Shown: piece after piece, positions 10,646 through 20,797 of the stretch
How the letters are laid out: each line of letters begins with the position of its first letter
Position numbering within the stretch: position 1 is the stretch's first letter
The notes under the pieces: model-generated
Database searches by the model: none
What the model was told of the DNA's origin: nothing
Seen by the model: only the letters and a program-made list of their open reading frames with translations
Made by a program: the position numbers and the translations under genes
NCBI RefSeq assembly: GCF_028009165.1
Contig: NC_079242.1
Coordinates: forward strand, 3,038,001 to 3,102,000
DNA from: Akanthomyces muscarius
Taxonomy: Eukaryota > Ascomycota > Sordariomycetes > Hypocreales > Cordycipitaceae
Direction of reading: 5' to 3'
Length of the DNA stretch: 64,000 bases

Positions 10646-13600
10646 ATGAACAACTACCACAAAAGTACCAGACATCATCCTATGCTCAGCAAGATTGCCA
10701 TGGACCAGAAAATCAGCGCGTCTGGTCCTGCGAAGGGACACAATGAGGCAGTACCAGCTGTTCTTCCGAACGGAGACTACGACGACAGAAACGAGGGTCC
10801 AGCTATTGCTATTGTTGGCATGGCTACTCGTCTCTGTGGAGGTATAACATCGCCGGAAGAACTCTGGGAGTTTCTTATCGAGGGCAAAAATGGGCTGTGC
10901 GAGATTCCAGGCACACGATATAATATCGACTCATTCTACGGTCCGGGAAAGCCCGAGTCTGTGAAGACGCGAAAAGGCTACTTTTTGCAGCACGACCCAG
11001 CACTACTCGACAGCGAATTCTTTGGTATTCATCCTATTGAAGTAGAAAAGATGGACCCTCAGCAGAAGCAGCTTCTAGAGGTGACGGTAGAGTGTATGGA
11101 GAGTGCGGGAGAAACCGAGCTTCGAGGATCTAACATCGGATGCTATGTCGGCGTGTTTGGCGAAGACTGGATCGGCATGGCAAGCCAAGACCCCCAATCC
11201 ATGGACAGATATCACGTTTCGAGCACAGGCCTTTTCGCGCTAGCAAATAGGCTATCGTATCAATTTGACTGGCACGGGCCTAGCATGACGATACAGACGG
11301 CGTGTTCATCATCCATGGTAAGCCTCCACGAAGGGTGCCAGGCCTTGCTGAGAAACGACTGCACCGCGGCTGTGGTGGCTGGTGTGAACTTGATATTGAA
11401 TCCTGCCATGACCATTGGCATGTCGGATAGCAAAGTCTTATCTGCGGACGGGGCCTGCAAAACCTTTGACGAATCGGCAGACGGCTACGGCCGTGGCGAG
11501 GGCATCAGTGTCGTCCTGCTCAAAAGATTGAAGGATGCACTGCGAGATGGCGACAGCATCCGGGCGGTCATACGCGGCACCCACACCAATCATGACGGAA
11601 AGACAACTACTTCATTCGGGCCGGATATGAAAGGGCAAGAAGATTTGATCAACACTGCATATCTACGGGCGGGAATCAATGATATCGGCCAGACACCATT
11701 TTTCGAGTGCCATGGCACTGGCACACCCGTTGGAGATGTCGTTGAGGTGTCCGCAATTACCAGAGTACTTCGACAGAGCAGCTTGAGTGATCATGAGCCT
11801 AAAGACATAACGGTGATTGGATCAATCAAGCCCAATGTCGGACATACAGAAGGCGCATCTGGCCTGACCTCCGTCATTAAAGCTGTTCTTTCCCTTGAGC
11901 ATGGCACAATTCCGCCAAATGCATTCTTCAAGGCATATAACTCGAAAGCATCTTTTCAAGAGGCCAAGCTATTAGTCCCACAGAAAGCGATGCCGTTTCC
12001 CGATGGACGAAAGAAACGGGTCAGTGTCAATTGTTTCGGTGTTGGAGGCTCGAATTCTCACGCTATCCTCGAGTCGGCAGAGTCCTATCTACACAGCGCT
12101 CGAGGCTGTTCAGAGGAACCGTTAAGTGACGATGCGAAGTCTTCCAATCAAAGATATCTTATTGTCTTGTCTTCCAAGAGCGCAGATGCTTTGGAGAGAC
12201 GTATCGCCAGTTTAGTCGACTACTTGAAGATGCCGGAAGCTTGCAGTATGCAGGATTTGTCCTATACACTCTGCTGCAGGCGAAAGCACTATATGTATCG
12301 AGCATTTGCGGTGGCAAACTCCCACCGGCCACTCACCAGGCTAGATTTTCGCACCGCATATGTGCGGTCAGTTGTCCCTGTTTGGTTGTTCACTGGTCAA
12401 GGAGCACAATGGGCCGGTATGGCGCGCCAACTTCTTGAAACCTCTCCTCAGTTCCGGGAAGATATGTTGCAACTCGAAGCCGCATTGAAGGCCCTTCCAG
12501 ATGCCCCGGCTTGGTCCATAATTGAAGAACTCGGTAAACCTACCGCACAGGAGAGTCGGGTTAACGAGACGGAAATCTCGCAGCCGCTGTCTACTGCTGT
12601 CGCCATTGGGTTGACGAACCATTTGCGTCGCTTGAACCTCAAACCTGCAGCGATAATCGGGCATTCTAGTGGTGAGCTAGCAGCAGCCTATGCGTCTGGG
12701 GCCATCACCGCTGCCTCGGCCATTGTGCTAGCATACTTCAGAGGCATCGTTTCTAAGTCGAGAGAGGGTAAAGGTGCCATGGCAAGCATCGGACTCGGTT
12801 GTGCAGAAATTGCTCCATTTTTGGAGGGATTCTCTGATATTACTGTGGCCTGCAAGAACAGCCCTCGGAACACGGTCCTGTCTGGTAATGCCGCCACGCT
12901 AGAACAAGTAGTCAGTTCCATCAAGTTGGAGCACAAAGAAGTGTTTTGCAGAACACTTCGAGTCTCTGTTGCATATCACTCCTGTGAGTCTAAATATAAC
13001 CTACCCTTTCGCAAATAACTAACGTTTTGAAAGCGCAAATGGAGGAGGCATCAGCCTTGTACAAGAGTATGATTTCAAGCCATGTTCATCATAATGATAC
13101 CATGGTGCCAATGTATTCGACTTCGACTCGAGCCACAATCACAGACCCAAGAAAGCTAGACCCGGAATACTGGCGCCACGGCCTGGCATCTCCGGTGCAA
13201 TTTGCTGACGCAGTGGCAGACGCCATTTTGGACCACCGCGACTCGCAGCTGGTTTTCGTCGAGATTGGACCGAATTCGACATTCTCCTCGCTCTTGAGGC
13301 AGATAGCGGAGACCATGTGGTTAGACGAGGATTGTATACCCATATATGTTCCGACCCTAACTCGTAATGATCCAGACTCTATCTCACAATTGCTACACAC
13401 AGTTGGTCGCCTCCATTGCTTGGGTACTGATCTTGACATGCCCAATGTTACGGGACGTGGCAAAGTCTTATCTAATCTACCCGCGTATCCATGGAAACAT
13501 CAGCTTCTTCAGCGTGAAAGCCGCTTGACTCATGAATGGCGGCATCGAGAAGCGCCGCACCATGAGCTACTCGGTTCAAGAATACCAGTTATGCCAGAAA

Positions 13601-16600
13601 GCGAGCCTGCATGGAGAAACCTGATCCAGCTAGGAGACGTCATCTGGATGGGAGACCATAAAATAGACGGGAAAGTCATTTTTCCCGTGGCTGGATACGT
13701 GGCAATGGCTGGGGCGGCGTGCATGCAGCTTCAGAGCGATGCCGTAGCCTACGAACTACGTGCTCTTGCTCTCACGTCTTTCCTAGTTATTCGCCCAGGA
13801 AAGCAGACTGAAATTCTCACCAGCCTCAAAAAACATCGATACAATGACCTGGCGGAGTCAGATTGGTATTCATTCACCATCTGCTCCCACGACGGCACGA
13901 GTTGGACACAACATTGCCACGGCCAGGCCCGGGCTGTGGATTATGATCTCCCACCGGACCAAGGCCAGCTTGGCGCCCTTCCTCAGTCGTATGCCCGCCA
14001 AGTCAACCTGACTGAATGGTACAAGCATACAAGAAGACGCGGGTTTGACTATGGGCAGAGTTTCCGTAGCCTTGCTCAGGTTTCCGCCGACCCAGCCCAA
14101 CTTGCCGCGAAGGGAACTCTAGATGAAAACACATGGTTGTTGAACGAAGACACTAAATACCCTGCCCATCCAACAGACATCGATCGATGCATACAGTTGA
14201 TGGGTATTGCATTCGGGCATGGACTTCACCGCCGCATTGGCGTCCTGCAAGTACCTCAATCTATCGGGTCCATATTTGTCTCTACACGCCGGTCTTCAGA
14301 GGCCTATGTAAGAGGAACAGATGATGGCCATCGAGGCCTATCGTGGCAAGCCAATGCAGTGTCTGACCAAGGGATTGTTTCGTATATCCGAGAATTGCGC
14401 TCTGTTGCCTTGGATAAAGCAGTTCAACCGGCCGAGTCGACCCCTCAATTGGCCAGTCTAAAGTGGCAGCCTCTCCTTGACCTGTTACCACCCAGAGAGC
14501 TTCTGTTGCCCGCTGAGAAACTAGACGAGGTCCATCGGCAGCACCCTTGGAGCCGATTTCTTGGGCTCATCACACATGTGCAGCCCAAGTTGCGTGTCCT
14601 GGAAGTCGGCACCGCCTCTCCCGATTCTACCAGGTCTAATCTGAGGTACTTTAAGTCTAGCCAGGGTACTATGATGTTCTCGTCTTATACGCTGGCGAGC
14701 TCGTCAACTGTGGCTTTGGACAGAGCGAGGATTGAATTCAACGACGACCCCAACATATCATTCAAGGTGCTGGATACACACAGTAACATTTTGAATCAAG
14801 CAGTGGAGCCTCACACCTTTGATCTAATTTTGACCTCTGAGGCGGATCATCTTCTTTCTCCCCAGTCGCTATCGACTTTGAGGCAGTTGGTCACCCCGCG
14901 AGGGTGGCTGTTGTTCCAAAATGCAGACTTTGTAAAAAAGTGCCAGGACGAGAGTTTCGTTCAAAGTTGGTGCAAGGATCGAATCAAGGAAACATATGCC
15001 GAGATTTTGAAAGCAGCTGGGTTTGAACTTGCTCAAGCGCAAGTCGGTAATCAGCCACAGAGCGAGGCATGCTCTACATCAAGGCTCACTTTACTGGCCA
15101 GTGCAGCCTCCGCACCACAACATTTAGCAAAAGAGGTCACGTTGCTCACTGGCGACAATCTGGAAATCTACAACGAGATGTTTGCAGAAGAGTTCTCAAA
15201 AAGAGGCTACACAGTAACTTGGAGCACTCTAAACACAGTCCCTGCCGCGGGCCAGAACATCATCTCTTTGCTGGATCTCAACGGACCAACCATTGCAGAA
15301 TTGACCAAAGCGAGTTTCCAACAGCTGAAGACTTACTTGATCGATGGGCAGCCAAAACACATGCTATGGTTGACAAGACCGGCGCAGCATCAGTGCCATG
15401 ATCCGAGATACGGACTCACACACGGGCTTGTGCGAACACTGCGCCACGAGCATGCAGTTGACATGTCCGTGGCAGAGATTTTATCTGTCGATGCCACTGT
15501 AATTGAGCTTTTGGTGCAACTTCAAGACTGGATTGCACAATTCGACAAATCTTCTCACCAACAGAGGGATTTCGAGTTCTTTGTTGATGAAGCGGTGCAC
15601 GTCGGCCGATATCACTGGCTGAACATTTTACCTGCCGTGCAAGACAGTTCCGCGCGCCAACATATTCCCATGAAGCTTCACCTAGAATCTAATGGCTTAC
15701 TGCAAAGCCCTTCCTGGGTTCAGATAAATGAGACAACGTTGAAGAAAGACGAGGTCCGAGTGAAGATCCGATATGTTGGATTAAACTTCAGGGTATGTCA
15801 TTTAACCACTGACCTGATGCACGCGCTGCAGGCTGCAAGCTAATACGACGTTTTCCTTTTCTTTTCGCGCTTAGGACATAATGGTTGCTATGGGCCTGGT
15901 AGGCACAAAGTCTCAAATTGGGCTCGAGGCAAGTGGTATCGTCTGTGAGGTGGGTACAGGCGTCACTGGCTTTCTCATCGGCGACAGAGTTGGGCTTGTT
16001 GGCTCTGGGCTGTGCCAGACCTGTATCAACGTTCCGGCTAGAACCTGCTGGAAGATCCCAGAATCGGTGTCCATGGAGGTTGCAGCTTCTACACTTGTTC
16101 CGTTTTTGACGGCGCTATATTCTCTTACTTACGCTAGCAACTTGAAGAACGGCCAAGTACGTGGCCAAACACACTATGCCAGAACTGAAAATGGAAACTA
16201 ACTGACTCGTGGCTAGTCTGTGCTTATACAGTCCGCTTGTGGAGGAGTCGGACTTGCTGCTGTCCAAGTTTCTCAATTGATTGGCGCCAATGTAAGCTGT
16301 TGAAAGAGCCTGGCTAATGCACGGCCATGCAGCTAACATTATCGAAGATTTATGCCACAGTCGGAAGCGACAGCAAAACAGAATATCTAACGACTAACTT
16401 TTTGCTACCGAAGGATCAAATCTTTTGCTCCAGAGATGACTCATTCTGGCCTAATCTCATTAGAGCGACGGAAGGAAAGGGTGCAGACGTGGTGTTGAAC
16501 TCTCTTGCTGGTAAATTGCTACATGCCTCGTGGAACTGCGTTGCTAAGTTTGGTAAAATGATTGAGCTTGGAAAAATCGACTTTTCAACGAACGGAAGCC

Positions 16601-18113
16601 TGGATATGGGCCCATTTGCTGGCAATCGGTCATTCGTCGGCGTCGATCTGCTCCAACTAGCCAGCGAGCTACCCGAGCTTCTTTCCAGGCAAGTGTAGAC
16701 GAAGCTCTCGATTTGCGCAAGCTAACGGTTTCGGAAAAAAGGCTCATCGACGAGCTTGCTGGATATTTCCAGGCTGGCCAACTAAATCCTCTACCAATAC
16801 AACGCATATATGACGTAACCGAGGTAATGGACGCATTGAGGCAGATGCAAAAGGGTCAGCATATTGGCAAATATGTTGTGAGAATCCCGAGCGGCAATGA
16901 TCAGCTGCAGGTGTCATCTGTTTCTTGCTCTCCAAAATTTCCCTCGAACGCCTCCTACGTCTTGGCCGGCGGACTGGGTGGCCTTGGTCGCGCAGTGTCC
17001 AACTGGATGGCGGAGAACGGAGCGAGAGAGCTGGTATTTCTCTCCCGAAGTGCCGGAAAACCGTCTGAACATGATGGCTTCTTGCACGAACTGTCAGTGC
17101 AGGGATGCAAGGCAATTTGCATTGCAGGGAGTGTGACAAACCCGGCTGATGTTGGACGTGCAGTCGCTGCCTGCAGTTTTCCGCTCAGGGGTGTGCTCCA
17201 GCTCTCGGCAGCTCTTCACGACCGAACTTTCCGCAACATGACGTACAAGGAATGGACCGACTGCCTCGACCCCAAAGTGATGGGAACTTGGAACCTCCAT
17301 GAGGCAACCAAGGACAGTCAAGACGTTGAATTTTTTGTCTTGTTTGGCTCTTTGGCGGGCGTTTACGGCAACAGTGGACAGGCAAACTATGCTGCCGGCA
17401 ACACATATCTGGAGAGCTTCGTCTATTACCGTCGCAATTTGGGCTTGCCTTGTTCCCTGCTGAACTTGGGGCCTGTAGAAGAGGTGGGCATGATTAGTCG
17501 AGACGACAAGCTTTTACAGGCCTTGAAGGTTGCGTCCTGTAAGCTGCTCTCAGAGGAGGATGTTTGTGAGGGCCTTGGTATGGCAATTGTCCAGTCGAAA
17601 GCGCCGATACCCAGCGACCCAAGCCCGGCAGCGACAGAGTCTACACTGTCATCGTGTGCGGGTATAATCAATATTGGCTTGAGCACCACTGCAGAGCCAT
17701 CAGAGCCGTCGCCACGGCCATCCTGGACCAGCGAGGCACGCTTCTCCCTTTATGCCAACCTGAAGCCGACAAAAAGCAATAAACCACAGTTTGTGGACGA
17801 CAAATTTCGATCCTTTGTGGACAAGATTGAAGCAGATCCTTCCATCCTCAACGAATCGCAGACAGAGCTGATCATTTGCAGGGAGATTGCAAGGCTCATG
17901 ACGGGGTATCTCGCTGACGAAGGGGAGATTAAGGACGAGGATGTGGGTAATATTGCCATCGACTCGCTCATGGCAATTGAGATCAAAGACTGGGTTAGGG
18001 GTAACATGAATCTTGATGTCAGTATGGATCAGACATCTAGAGCGCGCACCTCGGGACAGTTGGCGAGCGTAACTCTGGAGCGCCTTAAAGTAAAATACGG
18101 ACTGTTGCAGTGA
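10646..18113 (+). CDS. Highly reducing polyketide synthase (KS-AT-DH-psiMT-ER-KR-ACP)
   Basis: Iterative type I PKS that builds a reduced polyketide from malonyl-CoA. Exons 10646-12983, 13034-15792, 15875-16156, 16217-16291, 16348-16688 and 16742-18113 give 2388 aa. KS (about 51-480): Cys220 in TACSSS, His356 in HGTGTP, His400 in NVGHTEG. AT: FTGQGAQWAG and Ser674 in GHSSGE. DH: His988 in GDHKIDGKVIFP and Asp1163/Gln1167 in DIDRCIQ. The methyltransferase region (about 1260-1450) is short, with LEVGTASPDS where a glycine-rich SAM loop is expected, so it is probably inactive. ER spans exons 2-6, with cofactor loop SACGGVGLAA. KR: AGGLGGLGR near 2008, Tyr2148 in GQANYAAGN. ACP: Ser2340 in AIDSLMAIEI. 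There is no TE, R or condensation domain after the ACP. The fifth intron is GC-AG; the fourth has two in-frame acceptors (after 16332 or 16347). The 2388 aa is near the usual HR-PKS size. Confidence 0.95.
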
Positions 18114-18551
18114 TGTCCATCAATAGCTTACGAGTCTCATTAAGAAATTTTTTTAGAGTCAAAAAAGTGAAACAGCACAAGTTCCCGTGGCGACAACACA
18201 GATTCAGACGCGTCGCTGTCACAGTCGCTAGCTTTGCGGTCGCCTGCTCGGCTCGCGGGTTCAACGGCCGGCCGGCCGGCTGAGGCTCGATTCCAAGTAT
18301 CTGCTTAGCACGACAAAGTAATGTCAGACGGTAGACTATAGAGCTATGATAGATGGATAAAATTCAGTTTTCCAGCTGTACTGTAGGTCATGTTGGTATT
18401 TCTTGAAATTTTCAAGATTGTAAACTCGATCAAGGTGCTTTAGTCTCAATGGGCTCAAGCTTGATCGGCCGCAGCCGCCATCAGAATAAGATGAAACCGT
18501 GCGCCAAAACAGCCATCTAGAGTATCATTGGTTTATGTTTTCATTACAGTA
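18114..18551. other. Convergent 3' region between PKS and regulator
   Basis: 438 bp between two converging stop codons. No gene. It contains a GGCC-repeat tract (18265-18280) and otherwise AT-rich 3' flank where both transcripts should end. Confidence 0.5.
18265..18280. repeat. Tandem GGCC tract
   Basis: CGGCCGGCCGGCCGGC, a perfect 16-base GGCC repeat that is its own reverse complement, in the convergent PKS/regulator spacer. It contains CGG/CCG half-sites of the type bound by Zn2Cys6 proteins, but the 3' location argues against promoter function. Confidence 0.7.
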
Positions 18552-20797
18552 TTATATAGTGTTGTTGAGCTCTTCACGGGCTGCGCGCTCTATCGCCCCC
18601 TTGGCCAGTCTGTGCAGCTCCTTGACAAACGCATCCACTCGCGTCAAGTACTCTGTCGCAAACGGCACCGTGACATGAATCGGCATCGTGCGCACAATGT
18701 CCAGCGACTTGAAGATGAGATCCAAGTCTTGAAGTGTGTCCTCGCCGCGCGGCCGCCGCAGGATGCTGAAGAAGAGCGTCATGAGCGCCGACATGGGGTA
18801 AAAGATGAATGCCCAGAACGCCTCGCTGGCTATTCGGTTGGCCGACGCCGTCAGGTAGATGATGGTCGACCGGCTGGCCTCGACGGACAGCTCCAGGCTG
18901 GACTGGACGCCGGGCAGTATGGTGCCCGTGGGCGCGTTGGCGGCGGCGCTCAGGCCGCTGGCGCCGTGGATGACCATGAGGATGTGGTGGTACTCGAGGT
19001 GCAGCTCGAGGTGGAACATGGTCATGGAGCGGCTGAGGTCGCTGGCGAGCGAGACGTCCTTGCGCACCGAGAGCTGCGGCGCGAACTCGCGCGGGATGGA
19101 GCTCCGCCAGTTCTCGAGCTCGACGTCGAGCTCGCGGATCGTGCGCAGGAGCTCGGCGTCGGACTTTTCCCACGCCTTGTTCCCGTACAGGGCGCAGACG
19201 ACCTTGGACTTGACCCGCGTCAGCTCCATGTCGCCCGGGTAGAAGGGGTCCTGGACGTTGCTGCTCGGGTCGCGGGTCCGGCCGCACCACCGTGTCTCTT
19301 CGTGGCCCTCGGGCAGGGTCAGGTCGCAAAACTCGTCGTCAATGACGGGCGGGTGGCCGGTGCGGAGCGAAATGTCCTTGTCGGTGTAGTAGCACATCCA
19401 GAACAGCAGCCGGATGTGGCGGTCCTCGCGCTCCTCGATGCTGAGGACCTGATTCTTGGGATTGGGGAACAGACGCTGATGTCCGCGCAGCGCAAACACG
19501 GCCCGGCACGCCAAAGCATTATACATGGCTGCCGCCTGCATCCGACCCGCAGTCATGTCATACATCATCTGGGACGATATAGTTAGAAGAATGAAATGGC
19601 AAAGGTGCGGAGCTGTTATTTTGTAAAATTGTCTTACCACTAGAAAATATGTCTGCAGTGTTGTCAGGCTTGTGTCTTCCAGACACTCGGCTATGAGGAG
19701 TTTCGAAGCTTTCGCAAAAGCTGCTATGTCGACATATTTAGTCGCCTTCACTTCTGGAAAGTGCAGCGAGGCCAAGGTAAGCAGAGCCAGCACGCAGGCT
19801 TTGGCGCTAATATGCTGCAGCGAGGGCGTCCCATCCGTCGCGTAGACGAGGTTGACCGTCTCCTCAATCAGCACCTCGTCGACGATGGGGAAGATGAGAA
19901 TCAGGTCCGACTTGGTAAAGGCGTCAATCATGGCGTCGCAGGCCCAGCGCGGCGGCAGCCTCGTCCTGCTCGCGGCGAGCGGCGACAGCTCGTCGAGGCT
20001 GCAGCGCTGAAAGGAAGGAAAGTCAAACTGCGGCGTCAGCCCCGTCCGCAGCTGCACCCACTCCTCGCAGCCGTCTGAAAAGTGCGGGATGCCGGTCAGC
20101 AGGCAGACGAAGCCAAAGTCCTGGCTGGGGTAGATGTCTTGGAGGCGAGATATGGGCCTGCCCATGGCACGGGTCGACGGCCGGGCCTGGCAGACGGAGC
20201 ACTTGTGGCCGCGCATCGGCAGTCTTGCGCTGTCTGCATGGCCGCCGCCGGTTGAGTACGGTGTAGAAGCAGTCGAGGTGCTTGTTGGCGGGGACTGCAA
20301 GACAGACGACTCCTTGCCGGAGCCGGGCCTGTTGGGCACATCGGTAGGACTCTTGCCCCTTCTCGTGCTACAAGGATATTAGCAAGACGCCTCGCAACGC
20401 TGGACCAACAGCGCAACACAACACAAGCAGTGCTCGGCCATATTGGGAGGAGAGAGGACCATACCGCGCGCGAGGCTTTCGTGGAGTAAAGGTGCATATG
20501 AGGCTATGGTGGGTACACCAGTCGCAGGTCGTGCCAGTGTCGGCCGCATCGCACCGGATCTATTACACAGCGGAGATGGAAGGTGTTAGTGGCAGAGCTA
20601 GCCTATGGACATTGCGGCTGGATGATCTCTGGGCGGAAGGACCGGGATGATGGCAGGACAGAATGGCCGCGAGAGGGTGGGTAGGGGCGTTTATAGTGGC
20701 TGGATTCTCTGTCTGTAAAAGCCCCAATTGGGTAGTTATGCCGACGTACCTTGCGCTTGTAGCAGACATCGCAGGAACGCCGCTTGTTATTGACCAT
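18552..20797 (-). CDS. Zn2Cys6 transcription factor with fungal-specific TF domain
   Basis: Probable pathway-specific activator. Minus-strand exons 20797-20750, 20559-20465, 20367-19638 and 19568-18552 give 629 aa. The zinc cluster is split: exon 1 encodes CDVCYKRK and exon 2 begins IRCDAADTGTTCDWC and ends the cluster with LIC. This makes a C-x2-C-x6-C-x8-C-x2-C-x6-C pattern, with basic residues after the second Cys. The introns are 190, 97 and 69 nt; the last is a multiple of three and could be read through. A Ser/Pro-rich linker follows. The fungal-specific TF middle-homology domain runs from about residue 140, with hallmark blocks LQTYFL, GRMQAAAMYNALA and WMCYYTDKDISLRTG. The gene converges on the PKS (438 bp) and diverges from the PDR transporter, which fits a cluster regulator. 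Confidence 0.9.

Noticed and set aside
18265..18280. GGCC repeat as regulator binding site
   Set aside because: It contains CGG/CCG half-sites but lies between two 3' ends, not in a promoter; treated as a simple repeat.
18256..18290. GGGTTCAACGGC resembling a tRNA B box
   Set aside because: No matching A box, acceptor stem or anticodon arm could be folded around it.
18528..19586. 352-codon plus-strand frame opposite the regulator
   Set aside because: The composition is that of an antisense shadow, and the minus strand holds a complete fungal TF domain.
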